NCBI RefSeq assembly: GCF_001969855.1
Contig: NZ_MRBL01000014.1
Coordinates: 1-64,000 of the forward strand
Direction of reading: 5' to 3'
DNA: 64,000 bases
Source of the DNA: Bacillus haynesii
Lineage (GTDB): Bacteria > Bacillota > Bacilli > Bacillales > Bacillaceae
Shown: piece after piece, positions 19,498 to 30,183 of the stretch
How the letters are laid out: each line of letters opens with the position of its first letter
Position numbering within the stretch: the stretch's first letter is position 1
Notes under the pieces: generated by a model
The model's input: the letters and a program-made list of their open reading frames with translations, nothing else
What the model was told of the DNA's origin: nothing
Databases searched by the model: none
Translations under genes and position numbers: made by a program

Positions 19498-21552
19498 ATG
19501 CCAAAAATTTATACGACACAAGCAAAATACATGCTTCACGGGGGAGACTACAATCCGGATCAGTGGCTTGACCGTCCGGATCTTCTTGCAGATGACATCA
19601 AGCTGATGAAGCTTGCCCATACGAATACATTTTCAGTGGGGATTTTTTCATGGAGCGCTCTTGAGCCGGAGGAAGGCGTCTATACGTTTGAATGGCTGGA
19701 TGATATGTTTGAGAGCATTCACCGGAACGGCGGCCGGATTATATTAGCGACACCGAGCGGCGCCCGTCCTGCTTGGCTGTCGCAAAAGTATCCGGAAGTG
19801 CTGCGCGTGAATGCGGAACGTGTCAAACAGCTTCATGGCGGAAGGCATAACCATTGCTTCACTTCAGACGTATACCGTGAAAAAACGAGAGAGATCAACC
19901 GCTTGCTGGCAGAAAGGTACGGCAGCCATCCTGCCCTTTTGATGTGGCATGTTTCCAACGAATACGGAGGAGAATGCCATTGTGATCAATGTCAGCACGC
20001 CTTCAGAGACTGGCTGAAAAAGAAGTACAACCATGATCTTAAATCTTTAAATGACGCATGGTGGACGCCTTTTTGGAGCCACACCTTTAACGATTGGTCA
20101 CAGATTGAATCGCCGTCTCCGATCGGGGAAAATGCGGTGCACGGCTTGAATTTAGACTGGCGCCGCTTCGTCACTGACCAGACGATCTCTTTCTTTCGAA
20201 ATGAAATCGTTCCGTTAAAGGAAATCACGCCGAATATTCCGATTACGACCAACTTTATGGCGGACACGCATGATCTCATTCCGTTTCAAGGGCTGGACTA
20301 CAGCAAGTTTGCCAAGCACCTGGACGTGATCAGCTGGGACGCGTATCCCGCCTGGCACAATGATTGGGAAAGCACAGCTGATTTGGCCATGAAAGTCGGC
20401 TTTATCAATGATTTGTACCGCAGCCTGAAACAGCAGCCGTTTCTCTTAATGGAATCGACGCCGAGCGCTGTCAATTGGCACGATTTTAATAAAGCGAAAC
20501 GGCCGGGCATGCACCTCCTGTCATCTGTGCAGATGATCGCCCACGGATCTGACAGCATCCTCTATTTTCAATGGCGGAAATCTCGTGGCTCATCGGAAAA
20601 ATTTCACGGTGCTGTTGTAGGCCATGACAATTGTTCCGAGAACCGCGTGTTTAAAGAAGTGGCAAAAGTAGGGCAAACCCTTGAAGAGCTGTCAGAAGTC
20701 ACCGGAACGACCCGGCCTGCGGATGTCGCGATTCTCTATGATTGGGAAAACCATTGGGCGCTCCAAGATGCACAAGGATTCGGGATGAAGACCAAGCGGT
20801 ATCCCCAAACCCTGCACGAGCACTACCGCGCGTTTTGGGAGCGTGATATTCCAGTCGACGTGATGACGAAGGAACAGGATTTTTCGTCGTACCGGCTGCT
20901 GATCGTTCCGATGCTTTACTTAGCAAGCGAAGAAACGGTCGCGCGTTTAAAGGCATTTGCTGCTAACGGGGGCACATTGGTGATGACCTATATTAGCGGA
21001 ATCGTCGATGAATCTGATCTGACCTATTTAGGCGGATGGCCACAAGATCTGCAAGAGATGTTTGGCATTGTGCCAGCTGAAACCGATACGCTCTATCCGG
21101 GCGACAAAAATACGGTCCGTTATCAAAACCGGTCGTATGAGCTGAAAGATTACGCAACCGTGCTGAAGCTGAATACGGCAGATCCAGAGGGATTCTATGA
21201 GGACGATTTTTATGCGGACACGCCGGCTGTTACAAGCCATTCGTACAAACAGGGGAAAACATATTATATCGGTGCGCGTTTAAGCAGCCAATTTCATCGG
21301 GATTTTTATAAAAACTTGATCAGAGAGCTATCGATTCAACCGGCTTTTGACGTGAAACACCAGCCTGGCGTCTCCATTCAAGTCAGACAGGATGAAGAAA
21401 ATGATTATATTTTCATTATGAATTTCACGGAAAAACGTCAGTCCGTCGTGTTGGAGTCGGCCGTTAAAGATATGCTGACCGGAGAAACGCTGGCCGGCGA
21501 AGTCACATTGGAAAAATATGAGGCCAGAATAGCGGTAAAAGCAAAAACATAA
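19498..21552 (+). CDS. ganA: Beta-galactosidase, GH42
   Basis: This 684-residue family-42 glycosidase has no signal peptide, so it acts in the cytoplasm on imported galacto-oligosaccharides. The acid/base Glu is in WHVSNEYGG (about residue 155) and the nucleophile Glu in LLMESTPSAVNW (about 319). The zinc-binding Cys cluster CHCDQC follows the first active-site motif. A trimerisation domain and beta-sheet C-terminal domain complete the family length. It lies 36 bp after ganQ with the SD AAAAAGGAGAG. Confidence 0.95.
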   Translation: MPKIYTTQAKYMLHGGDYNPDQWLDRPDLLADDIKLMKLAHTNTFSVGIFSWSALEPEEGVYTFEWLDDMFESIHRNGGRIILATPSGARPAWLSQKYPEVLRVNAERVKQLHGGRHNHCFTSDVYREKTREINRLLAERYGSHPALLMWHVSNEYGGECHCDQCQHAFRDWLKKKYNHDLKSLNDAWWTPFWSHTFNDWSQIESPSPIGENAVHGLNLDWRRFVTDQTISFFRNEIVPLKEITPNIPITTNFMADTHDLIPFQGLDYSKFAKHLDVISWDAYPAWHNDWESTADLAMKVGFINDLYRSLKQQPFLLMESTPSAVNWHDFNKAKRPGMHLLSSVQMIAHGSDSILYFQWRKSRGSSEKFHGAVVGHDNCSENRVFKEVAKVGQTLEELSEVTGTTRPADVAILYDWENHWALQDAQGFGMKTKRYPQTLHEHYRAFWERDIPVDVMTKEQDFSSYRLLIVPMLYLASEETVARLKAFAANGGTLVMTYISGIVDESDLTYLGGWPQDLQEMFGIVPAETDTLYPGDKNTVRYQNRSYELKDYATVLKLNTADPEGFYEDDFYADTPAVTSHSYKQGKTYYIGARLSSQFHRDFYKNLIRELSIQPAFDVKHQPGVSIQVRQDEENDYIFIMNFTEKRQSVVLESAVKDMLTGETLAGEVTLEKYEARIAVKAKT

Positions 21553-22932
<1,380 letters not shown>

Positions 22933-23004
22933 CTGTAGCCGATTTCTCGGATGAAGGCGAACGCCGTTTGCCGGAAAGCGGCCGTCAATGTTTAAAGCAG
23001 AATG

Positions 23005-23036
23005 AAAAAGGGCCGGATGATATCCGGCCTTTTTTC
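23005..23036 (+). terminator. Terminator of the gan operon
   Basis: AAAAAGGGCCGGAT and ATCCGGCCTTTTTT form a strong GC stem with a T run, 72 bp after ganB. It faces the convergent ald gene and may serve both strands. Confidence 0.88.
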
Positions 23037-23090
23037 GTGAAAGGACAGTCAGAAAGAGTTATTAAAATGTTCTCAAGAGATAAAATCCGT

Positions 23091-24221
23091 TTAACCAGCG
23101 GTTACCGTTTGAAATGCATCTTCTACAGATACGTATTCATATCCAAGATCGCGTGCGACGGCCTTGTAGGTGATGCTTCCGTTTGCAACGTTGACGCCGA
23201 GAGCGAGCGCCTGATTTTCGGCGACTGCTTGTTCAACGCCTTTATTTGCGATTTGCAAAGCGTAAGGCATGGTGACGTTTGTTAAGCCGATCGTCGATGT
23301 ACGCGGAACGGCTCCCGGCATATTGGCGACGGCATAATGGACAACGCCGTGCTTCGTGTAAGTTGGATCATCATGCGTGGTGATTTTATCAACCGTTTCA
23401 ATAATGCCGCCCTGATCAATCGCCACGTCTACAACAACTGAGCCTGGCGACATCGACTGAATCATCTCTTCTGTGACAAGCTTCGGCGCTTTAGCACCAG
23501 GAATTAAGACGGCGCCGATGACAAGGTCTGAGTCTTTTACGGCTTCTGCAATGTTGAGCGGGTTGGACATAAGCGTTTGTATGTCTTTGCCAAACTGATC
23601 ATCGAGCTGACGGAGGCGCTCAGCGCTCAAGTCGATCAAAGTGACGTCAGCACCAAGTCCGACAGCGATTTTGGCAGCGTTCGTACCGACCACTCCGCCG
23701 CCGATGATCGTAACTTTGCCGCGTTTTACACCAGGTACGCCCGATAACAGGATGCCTTTGCCGCCTTTTGATTTCTCAAGAAATTGCGCGCCGATCTGCG
23801 ATGCCATGCGTCCGGCGACTTCACTCATTGGAGTCAGGAGCGGAAGCGTCCGGTTCACTTCGACCGTTTCGTAAGCGATGGCTGTGACGCCGCTGTCCAC
23901 AAGCGCTTTCGCAAGCTTAGGTTCAGCTGCTAAGTGCAGATACGTAAATAAAACAAGTCCTTTTCGGAAATAGCCGTATTCAGAGCTGATCGGCTCTTTC
24001 ACCTTCATGACCATATCCGCTTTTCCCCACACATCTTTCGCTTCAGCCAAAATCTCTGCTCCGGCGGCTTTGTAGTCGGCGTCCTCAAAGCCGCTTCCAA
24101 GTCCGGCCCCCTGTTCGATGAAAACTTGATGACCGCTTTTTTTTAGTGCGACTACTCCGGCCGGAGTAATGGCTACACGGTTTTCGTTGTTTTTAATTTC
24201 TTTAGGAATTCCAATGATCAT
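23091..24221 (-). CDS. ald: Alanine dehydrogenase
   Basis: This 376-residue NAD-dependent enzyme interconverts L-alanine and pyruvate plus ammonia. The N-terminal signature [20 protein letters not shown] is characteristic of the family. The central Rossmann domain carries the [24 protein letters not shown] motif (about residues 173-196). The length is close to that of B. subtilis Ald (378). It is monocistronic and divergent from an alanine/sodium-type symporter, consistent with alanine use as carbon and nitrogen source. Confidence 0.95.
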   Translation of the reverse strand: MIIGIPKEIKNNENRVAITPAGVVALKKSGHQVFIEQGAGLGSGFEDADYKAAGAEILAEAKDVWGKADMVMKVKEPISSEYGYFRKGLVLFTYLHLAAEPKLAKALVDSGVTAIAYETVEVNRTLPLLTPMSEVAGRMASQIGAQFLEKSKGGKGILLSGVPGVKRGKVTIIGGGVVGTNAAKIAVGLGADVTLIDLSAERLRQLDDQFGKDIQTLMSNPLNIAEAVKDSDLVIGAVLIPGAKAPKLVTEEMIQSMSPGSVVVDVAIDQGGIIETVDKITTHDDPTYTKHGVVHYAVANMPGAVPRTSTIGLTNVTMPYALQIANKGVEQAVAENQALALGVNVANGSITYKAVARDLGYEYVSVEDAFQTVTAG

Positions 24222-24427
24222 GATGTCGTCCCCCTCAAATGAAATATGATTCTATCGCTAGTATAAATCTCTGAATCGGGAAGAACATCGTGTGTAAAAT
24301 TAAAAATGTAAGCGCTTTTTTGTGAAATTTAACAAATTGGTGAACGTTGAATGAGGTGAAAGGCTTGATGCAAGGAGTTATCTATTAAGTTTTTTTTCTG
24401 TAAAAAATAGTTTTGTTAAAAAAACAA

Positions 24428-24443
24428 ATGTAAGCGATTACAT
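24428..24443. promoter_or_regulatory. cre site upstream of the symporter
   Basis: ATGTAAGCGATTACAT fits the cre consensus WTGNAANCGNWNNCAW at every fixed position and is nearly palindromic. It lies about 40 bp upstream of the candidate -10. Confidence 0.85.
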
Positions 24444-24501
24444 TTTGTGTCGTTTCACAAACATAACCATTTTCCGTTGTGATAGAATATCTCATGCAGC
24501 T

Positions 24502-24517
24502 ATGAAAGCGTTATCTT
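24502..24517. promoter_or_regulatory. Second cre site, in the symporter leader
   Basis: ATGAAAGCGTTATCTT includes TGAAAGCGTTATCT, a full match to TGWAARCGYTWNCW. It lies downstream of the candidate -10 and 18 bp before the start codon, a roadblock position. Confidence 0.7.
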
Positions 24518-24534
24518 TGTCAGGAGTGAGTCAT

Positions 24535-25959
24535 ATGGATATCTTAGAAATACTAGGCAAGATTAATAAGGTACTATGGGGGCCGCCCAGTTTAATTTTA
24601 TTATTTGGGACAGGCTTATTTTTAACGATTGTTTTAAAGGGACTGCAATTTCGCCGCCTGATCTATGCGTTTAAGATCGGGTTTGGTAAAGAAGACAGCA
24701 AAGACGCGGCTGCCGAAGGGGATGTGAGCCATTTTAAAGCTTTAATGACAGCGCTCGCCGCCACGATCGGAAACGGAAATATCGCAGGTGTCGCGACGGC
24801 ATTGACACTCGGCGGGCCGGGTTCGATCTTTTGGATGTGGGTTGTCGGGCTGTTGGGCATGGCAACGAAATACGCGGAAGCCTTGCTCGCTGTTAAATTC
24901 CGTGTGAAAAATGAAAAAGGGGAATATTCAAGCGGGCCGATGTATTATATCGAACGCGGACTCGGCCGCAGATTTAAAGGACTCGCCATCGCCTTTGCAC
25001 TGTTTGGAGCTTTTGCCGCTTTGGGGATAGGCAACAGTGTCCAATCCAATACGATCGCTGATATTACGAAGAACAGTTTCGGCATCGAAAACTGGGTGAC
25101 AGGGCTGATTCTGGTCATTCTCGTCAGCGTCATCATCTTCGGCGGCATCCAGCGGATCAGTACGGTTGCCAGCTTCTTTGTGCCGATCATGGCTTTTCTT
25201 TACATGGGCGGGGCAATTTTGATTCTGATTTTGAATTATGACAAGATTATTCCGGCTTTTGAGCTGATTTTCTATTATGCTTTTCACCCTGTGGCTGCAG
25301 CCGGCGGCTTCCTTGGAATTGCCGTATCTGAAGCCGTTCGGAACGGGGTATCCCGCGGTATTTTTTCAAACGAAGCAGGTCTTGGGACGGCCGCGCTAAT
25401 CGCCGGAAATGCGCGTGCAGACCATCCGGTAAAACAGGCGCTCGTCGCAATGACCGGGACATTTATCGTTACGATCGTGGTGTGTACGATGACCGGTTTA
25501 ACCCTTATCATTACCGGTTTCTGGGACCCGTCTGGCGGCTTGATATCAGGCGTGTCCCATAATGCCAGCCTGGAAGGCGGGGCATTGACGAGCGCGGCTT
25601 TTGCCTCAGTACTCGGCGCGGCAGGCGAATACATTGTATCGCTGTCGGTGATTTTCTTTGGGTTTTCTACAATTGTCGGCTGGTATGTTTACGGAGAAAA
25701 GTGCTTCGAGTATTTGGCCGGTTCCAAAGGAATTGCGGGCTACAGGCTTGTCTACATCCTCGCTTGCGGCATCGGGACGATTGCCAACCTCGTCACCGTC
25801 TGGGCGTTTGCCGATATGGCGAATGCGCTGATGATGATTCCAAACCTGATCGCCATCCTGCTGCTTTGGAAAGTCATCAAAGCAGAGACAAATGATTATT
25901 TTCACCACTTCTATGAACATACCAAATCGGCGGGTCCGCCTAGTAAACCAATTCATTAA
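24535..25959 (+). CDS. Sodium:alanine/glycine symporter (AGCS family)
   Basis: This 474-residue integral membrane protein has about ten hydrophobic helices and AGCS signatures: an N-terminal WGPPSLILLFGTGLFLT helix, ATIGNGNIAGVATAL, and VSRGIFSNEAGLGTAALIAG near the middle. It belongs with B. subtilis AlsT/GlnT/YrbD. Substrate is not proven by sequence, but divergence from ald favours alanine. The start ATG 24535 follows CAGGAG; the frame extends 90 bases upstream through the cre site and is not credible as protein. Two cre sites imply glucose repression. Confidence 0.88.
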   Translation: MDILEILGKINKVLWGPPSLILLFGTGLFLTIVLKGLQFRRLIYAFKIGFGKEDSKDAAAEGDVSHFKALMTALAATIGNGNIAGVATALTLGGPGSIFWMWVVGLLGMATKYAEALLAVKFRVKNEKGEYSSGPMYYIERGLGRRFKGLAIAFALFGAFAALGIGNSVQSNTIADITKNSFGIENWVTGLILVILVSVIIFGGIQRISTVASFFVPIMAFLYMGGAILILILNYDKIIPAFELIFYYAFHPVAAAGGFLGIAVSEAVRNGVSRGIFSNEAGLGTAALIAGNARADHPVKQALVAMTGTFIVTIVVCTMTGLTLIITGFWDPSGGLISGVSHNASLEGGALTSAAFASVLGAAGEYIVSLSVIFFGFSTIVGWYVYGEKCFEYLAGSKGIAGYRLVYILACGIGTIANLVTVWAFADMANALMMIPNLIAILLLWKVIKAETNDYFHHFYEHTKSAGPPSKPIH

Positions 25960-25989
25960 AAGCTCTGCCTTCCCGGCAGAGCTTTTTCT
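25957..25989 (+). terminator. Terminator of the symporter gene
   Basis: AAAAGCTCTGCC and GGCAGAGCTTTTT form a stem around TTCCC, immediately after the stop codon, with a T run. Confidence 0.88.
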
Positions 25990-26012
25990 TCGGCTTATAT
26001 TCTGCACCTTCT

Positions 26013-26038
26013 CAAATTTTGACGAAATATGTCGATAC
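26013..26038 (+). promoter_or_regulatory. Sigma-D-like promoter of the chemoreceptor
   Basis: CAAA (26013-26016) and GTCGATAC (26031-26038) are 14 bp apart. They match the motility sigma-factor consensus TAAA-N14/15-GCCGATAT at 3/4 and 6/8 positions. Confidence 0.6.
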
Positions 26039-26113
26039 TATGAAATGAAGAAGATATTTAATTTGAAAACTGTTTTTCATCATTGATGACATAAAGGAGA
26101 AAGGATCACCATA

Positions 26114-27799
26114 ATGAAAGTAAAAACAAAACTGCTGGGAATCATATCAATTCTAGTCGTTTCAATCCTCGGAATCGGAATTTCCTCTGTTTTTATGATT
26201 TCTTCTACAGTGAAAAAGAATGAAGAACTTAAGGACAAGATGGAATTTCAAAAAGAGATTAAGCATATCCAATACCGTCTGACCGGCTTGTCGAATGACG
26301 AGAGAGCCCTTATTATGACCGGAGACAATGAATACAGTGAAGGAATGAAGGACAAGGCCGACGATGTTTTAAAGAGTCTTGACCGGGCCGGGAAACTGAT
26401 CCGGGAAGAAACATACAAAGCGAACGTCGAAGAAATTAAAGAAAATTTCAAGGCTTTTTGGGATTTAAATCAACAAGTCATGCAGACTTACGCTTCAAGC
26501 CCTAAAAAAGCCGAATCGATCCATTTCGGAGAGGAAAGAACATTAAGAAAAGATGTCCTCGATCCGTCTGTCAATCAGCTGGTCGAAAGCCTGGAACAAG
26601 AGGTGGAAGATCTGAAAGCAGAGATCAGCGCCAATGGGACGATGAGCGAATGGGTCATCATCATTGTCACAGGAGTATCAGTGATATTGGGAATTGTTTT
26701 GAGCCTGCTGCTCTTGAAGTCTATTCTGGTACCGTTGAGAAGCCTGAATCAGCAGCTTGAGGACATCGCCCACGGAGAGGCGGATTTAACTAAAAAAGTG
26801 ATCGTCAAAAATAAAGACGAGTTCGGCCAGCTTGCAAATTCTTTCAATGCTTTTGTTCAGTCGCTGACGGAAATTGTGAGGCAGATCAGCAGCTCGTCTG
26901 AACAAGTCGCCGCATCCTCTGAACAGTTGTCGGCAAGCGCGGAGGAATCGAAATCGACTTCCGAACTGATTTCCGAAGAGATGCAGGCGATTGCCGACAG
27001 CAATATGACGCAAAGCGAAATGACAGAAAAAAGCTCTGAATCGATTCATGAATTGCTGGACCGTTTATCATCCGTTGCCTCCAATACAGGCAGCATAGCG
27101 GATCTGTCGTCTTCGATGAGAGACAAAGCCGAAATCGGCTCCGAGTCCGTTCATAAAATGCTCGAACAAATGAATTTCATTGATAAATCGGTCGACTCAG
27201 CCGGCACCGGCCTGCAGGCGCTCGTGTCAAGCACGGCGGAAATCAGCAACATTTCTTCGCTCATCACCGATATTTCGGAGCAGACAAATTTGCTGGCACT
27301 GAACGCGGCAATTGAAGCAGCAAGAGCGGGAGAACAAGGAAAAGGGTTTGCCGTCGTAGCGGAAGAGGTCCGAAAATTGGCGGACGAAACGAATAAGTCC
27401 GCGAACCACATTCAATCATTGGTCACAACGATCCAAAATGAATCGGTAGAAACGGTAAATAATATTAAAGTCGTTCAAGAAAATGTCAGCTCCGGAATAG
27501 CCCTGTCCCAGGAGACGACCGGTAATTTCAACGAAATTTTGAACTTGGTGGAACAGGTTGCTTCTCAAATCCAAGAAGTCGCAGCTTCTACTCAGCAGCT
27601 GACATCAGGTGTCGAAATGGTCCAAAACACCATTCAAACATTGGCATCCGGATCACAGGAAACGTCGGCTAGCACAAAAGCGGTTGCTTCCTCAACCCAG
27701 GAGCAGCTGGCTTCGATGGAAGAAATCTCTTATGCAGCAGAATCGCTGTCCCAATTGGCTGAAGAACTACAAACCGTCATCAATCGATTTAAATATTAA
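26114..27799 (+). CDS. Methyl-accepting chemotaxis protein
   Basis: This 561-residue transducer has a first membrane helix (about residues 8-30), an extracellular helical sensor of the four-helix-bundle type (about 31-178) and a second membrane helix (about 179-202). A HAMP domain follows, then a long methylated coiled coil with the conserved hairpin tip [20 protein letters not shown] (about residue 389). It resembles B. subtilis YoaH/YvaQ. The ligand is unknown. It stands alone with its own sigma-D-like promoter and terminator, typical for dispersed chemoreceptor genes. Confidence 0.92.
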   Translation: MKVKTKLLGIISILVVSILGIGISSVFMISSTVKKNEELKDKMEFQKEIKHIQYRLTGLSNDERALIMTGDNEYSEGMKDKADDVLKSLDRAGKLIREETYKANVEEIKENFKAFWDLNQQVMQTYASSPKKAESIHFGEERTLRKDVLDPSVNQLVESLEQEVEDLKAEISANGTMSEWVIIIVTGVSVILGIVLSLLLLKSILVPLRSLNQQLEDIAHGEADLTKKVIVKNKDEFGQLANSFNAFVQSLTEIVRQISSSSEQVAASSEQLSASAEESKSTSELISEEMQAIADSNMTQSEMTEKSSESIHELLDRLSSVASNTGSIADLSSSMRDKAEIGSESVHKMLEQMNFIDKSVDSAGTGLQALVSSTAEISNISSLITDISEQTNLLALNAAIEAARAGEQGKGFAVVAEEVRKLADETNKSANHIQSLVTTIQNESVETVNNIKVVQENVSSGIALSQETTGNFNEILNLVEQVASQIQEVAASTQQLTSGVEMVQNTIQTLASGSQETSASTKAVASSTQEQLASMEEISYAAESLSQLAEELQTVINRFKY

Positions 27800-27803
27800 G
27801 CAG

Positions 27804-27833
27804 AAAACCCCATCCGGCGATGGGGTTTTAATT
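27804..27833. terminator. Bidirectional terminator between the MCP gene and yxeA
   Basis: AAAACCCCATC and GATGGGGTTTT form a stem around CGGC. It ends the chemoreceptor transcript and overlaps the last codons of the convergent yxeA. Confidence 0.85.
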
Positions 27834-28199
27834 GGTTTTCATGGCGGCCAAAGCGCCCTCGGGAATTTCTTCTTCGTGTACTTCAGTCAAGCTTTTTGCT
27901 TTCGTTCCGTACGCCCATACTTTGATGAAAGCGCCGGGACGCAGTTTTTCGTCCGCCTCTGCGTTAATCTGCTGTTTGTGTCCGCTCGCGTCATATCCGG
28001 TGAATGTGTAGTTGTACTTTCCGTTATTCAGCTTTTCTGCATGATCTTCAGCTTTGAGATAATAAGCCTCAGGCTTTCCCTGACCTTGTATGAAATCATC
28101 GGCCAGCGGTACAAGGCCCCCTGTCGCTTTCTGCAGAATAAAAACGCCGGCAATGGCGATCAGAACCGCGGCAATCAGGCCGCCCGCCCGTGTCTTCAT
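27828..28199 (-). CDS. yxeA: YxeA family (DUF1093) protein
   Basis: This 123-residue protein has an N-terminal signal/anchor helix (about residues 5-23) and a small exported domain with the family-typical YNYTFTGYDASGHKQQI segment. Its function is unknown. In B. subtilis yxeA is the last gene of yxdJKLM-yxeA, whereas here it is divergent from yxdJ and separated by a Bce-type response-regulator site, so it is probably still co-regulated. The start is supported by AGAGGAGAAGG. Confidence 0.82.
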   Translation of the reverse strand: MKTRAGGLIAAVLIAIAGVFILQKATGGLVPLADDFIQGQGKPEAYYLKAEDHAEKLNNGKYNYTFTGYDASGHKQQINAEADEKLRPGAFIKVWAYGTKAKSLTEVHEEEIPEGALAAMKTN

Positions 28200-28287
28200 A
28201 TACCTTCTCCTCTTTCATTCAGTTTGTGGATGGTATTATTTTATAAAAAAGGCGCAGGGAGAAGATATTGATTGATATTACAGTACA

Positions 28288-28303
28288 CTTACATGATTGT
28301 AAG
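28288..28303. promoter_or_regulatory. BceR-type response-regulator site
   Basis: CTTACATGATTGTAAG is a near-perfect palindrome matching the TNACA-N4-TGTAA consensus known for BceR-like regulators. It lies about 23 bp upstream of the yxdJ -35 and 89 bp from the divergent yxeA start. Confidence 0.75.
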
Positions 28304-28325
28304 GTAGGACGGATTGCGGCGGCTT

Positions 28326-28354
28326 TTGTTTATCAGACCGCTTCGTGTCATAAT
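28326..28354 (+). promoter_or_regulatory. yxdJ promoter
   Basis: The -35 TTGTTT (28326-28331) and -10 CATAAT (28349-28354) are spaced by 17 bp. The weak -35 suits activation from the upstream palindrome. Confidence 0.6.
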
Positions 28355-28380
28355 ATATCCAAACAAAAGGAGAGACCGAG

Positions 28381-29088
28381 ATGCAAAAAGTGATGATTGT
28401 AGAAGACGACCCGAAGATTGCCGATCTGTTAAAATCGCATATTGTCAAATACGGATATAACGTTCATGTAGTGAAAGACTTTGACCGTGTCATGGATGAG
28501 TTCAGAAGCACGGCGCCTGATCTTGTTCTGCTTGATATTAATCTGCCGAGCTTTGACGGCTATTACTGGTGCCGGCAAATCCGCCAGGAATCGATTTGCC
28601 CCGTCTTGTTTATTTCGGCGCGGACTGGCGAAATGGATCAGGTGATGGCATTGGAAAACGGCGGAGATGACTTTATCACCAAGCCGTTTCACGCCGAGAT
28701 CGTCATGGCAAAAATACGCAGCCAGCTTCGCAGGGCTTACGGGGAGTATGCGGCAAAGGCGGAGGAACGGCTTTTGGAAAAAGAAGGGCTGCGGCTGTAT
28801 CCGGAAAGACTTGAACTGACATTTGCCGGTCAAACGGCTGCTTTGACGAAAAAAGAAGCTGATATTATCGAAAGCTTAATGGAACGCCACCCGAGGATTT
28901 CCGGCCGGGAAGATTTGCTGGCTAAGCTGTGGGATGATCAGGCATATGTGGATGAAAACACGCTTAATGTCAACATTACACGCGTCAGAAAAAAATTTCA
29001 GGAGCTCGGTATTGAAGATGCAGTGGAAACAGTGCGGGGTGCGGGCTACCGCTTGAATGTATCCTGGGTGAAGGCGGGAGAGGAATGA
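28381..29088 (+). CDS. yxdJ: Two-component response regulator YxdJ
   Basis: This 235-residue OmpR-type regulator has an N-terminal receiver domain with acidic residues in IVEDDPKIA, the phospho-acceptor Asp in LVLLDINLPSFDG (about residue 52) and the Lys in FITKPFHAE (about 101). A C-terminal winged helix follows (EADIIESLMERHPRISGREDL, NVNITRVRKKF). It belongs to the BceR-like group that responds to antimicrobial peptides. It overlaps yxdK by four bases. In B. subtilis YxdJ controls yxdLM-yxeA. Confidence 0.92.
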   Translation: MQKVMIVEDDPKIADLLKSHIVKYGYNVHVVKDFDRVMDEFRSTAPDLVLLDINLPSFDGYYWCRQIRQESICPVLFISARTGEMDQVMALENGGDDFITKPFHAEIVMAKIRSQLRRAYGEYAAKAEERLLEKEGLRLYPERLELTFAGQTAALTKKEADIIESLMERHPRISGREDLLAKLWDDQAYVDENTLNVNITRVRKKFQELGIEDAVETVRGAGYRLNVSWVKAGEE

Positions 29089-30092
29089 AGCTTTTTTTCA
29101 AAGAACACTATCTGTTGATTGCTGTGCAGGTACTGCAGTTTATCACGATGCTGTCGGTGTATTGGCTTGATGGGTATCAGCACATCAGGCCGGCTTTTTA
29201 TGCCGTTTTTCTCGGCTTTTTCTTTCTTGGCTGCTATCTTTTCTACCATTACTATACGCGCCGGAAGTTTTACAAGCGGATGACGAGCGGGCTGGAATCA
29301 TTGGATGACACCTTCAGGCAATCGCATCAGCCTCAATCCCCTCTTTCAGAAGCGCTTGAACAGCTGCTGAAAAGCCAGTACAGGCAATACCGCCAAGAAT
29401 TAAAGAAGCTGGAGCTTGGACAAAAAGAGCATTTGACTTTCATGGATCAATGGGTGCACCAAATGAAGACGCCGCTTTCGGTCATCGAACTGACGGCCCA
29501 AAATTTGGATGAACCGGAATCATCCAGCATCCGCGAGGAGACCGAGCGGATGAAAACGGGCCTCAATACGATTCTCTATATGGCCAGACTGCGGACGATC
29601 GAGCAGGATTTCCGTATAAAACCGGTTGCATTGGCGGATATCGTTCACGAGGTCAATCGCGAAAACAAGCGCTTTTACATTCGCAGTCAAGTTTATCCTA
29701 AGTTCAAGGAAGTCAAAAAAGGCATCACCGTCGAAACAGATGAAAAGTGGCTGTTTTTCATCATTTCCCAATTTGTCAACAATGCGGTCAAATATTCGGC
29801 GGGAAAAAGCAATACGGTTATTATTTCTATTGGTGAAAACGATTCGGAAGCGGTATTGGAAGTGACAGATTTCGGCGCCGGCATCCCGGATACAGATCAA
29901 AAGCGGGTATTCGACCCGTTTTTCACAGGAGAAAACGGACGCCGTTTCAGAGAATCGACCGGAATGGGTCTTTACTTGGCAAAAGCGGCGGCTGACCAGC
30001 TCGGCCACCGGATCGAACTTGAATCGCAAGAAGGGAAAGGCACGACAATCCGGCTGATTTTCACGGCTACGCAAAACCTTACATCGATGTAA
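29085..30092 (+). CDS. yxdK: Intramembrane-sensing histidine kinase YxdK
   Basis: This 335-residue BceS-like kinase has two membrane helices near residues 8-28 and 35-55 with almost no extracellular loop, the mark of intramembrane-sensing kinases. The phospho-accepting His is in DQWVHQMKTPLSVIEL (about residue 124). The ATPase domain has the N-box QFVNNAVKYS, the G1 box VTDFGAGIP and a GMGLYLAK loop. Such kinases read the state of their partner ABC transporter, here YxdLM. The start overlaps yxdJ (ATGA). Confidence 0.92.
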   Translation: MKLFFKEHYLLIAVQVLQFITMLSVYWLDGYQHIRPAFYAVFLGFFFLGCYLFYHYYTRRKFYKRMTSGLESLDDTFRQSHQPQSPLSEALEQLLKSQYRQYRQELKKLELGQKEHLTFMDQWVHQMKTPLSVIELTAQNLDEPESSSIREETERMKTGLNTILYMARLRTIEQDFRIKPVALADIVHEVNRENKRFYIRSQVYPKFKEVKKGITVETDEKWLFFIISQFVNNAVKYSAGKSNTVIISIGENDSEAVLEVTDFGAGIPDTDQKRVFDPFFTGENGRRFRESTGMGLYLAKAAADQLGHRIELESQEGKGTTIRLIFTATQNLTSM

Positions 30093-30183
30093 TGAAAGTG
30101 AAAGAAGAATCGATAGTTCATCAACAAGAGATTCAGGTAAACTGGTCACAGATCGAAAGTTAAAGGTGAAAGGAGATCTTGTG

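Larger units (their letters stand above)
24222..24534. other. ald / symporter divergent regulatory region
   Basis: This 313-bp gap holds the divergent control regions. On the symporter side there are two cre sites and an extended -10 (TGATAGAAT, 24480-24488). On the ald side a one-mismatch cre-like word (TGTAAGCGCTTTTT, 24308-24321) lies about 87 bp upstream of ald. No convincing ald -35/-10 pair and no coding frame are seen. Confidence 0.55.

Noticed and set aside
24445-24460. TTGTG-TCGT-TTCACAA resembling a Rex site before the symporter
   Set aside because: The half-sites are two bases too close and the left half lacks AA; the neighbouring perfect cre explains the region better.
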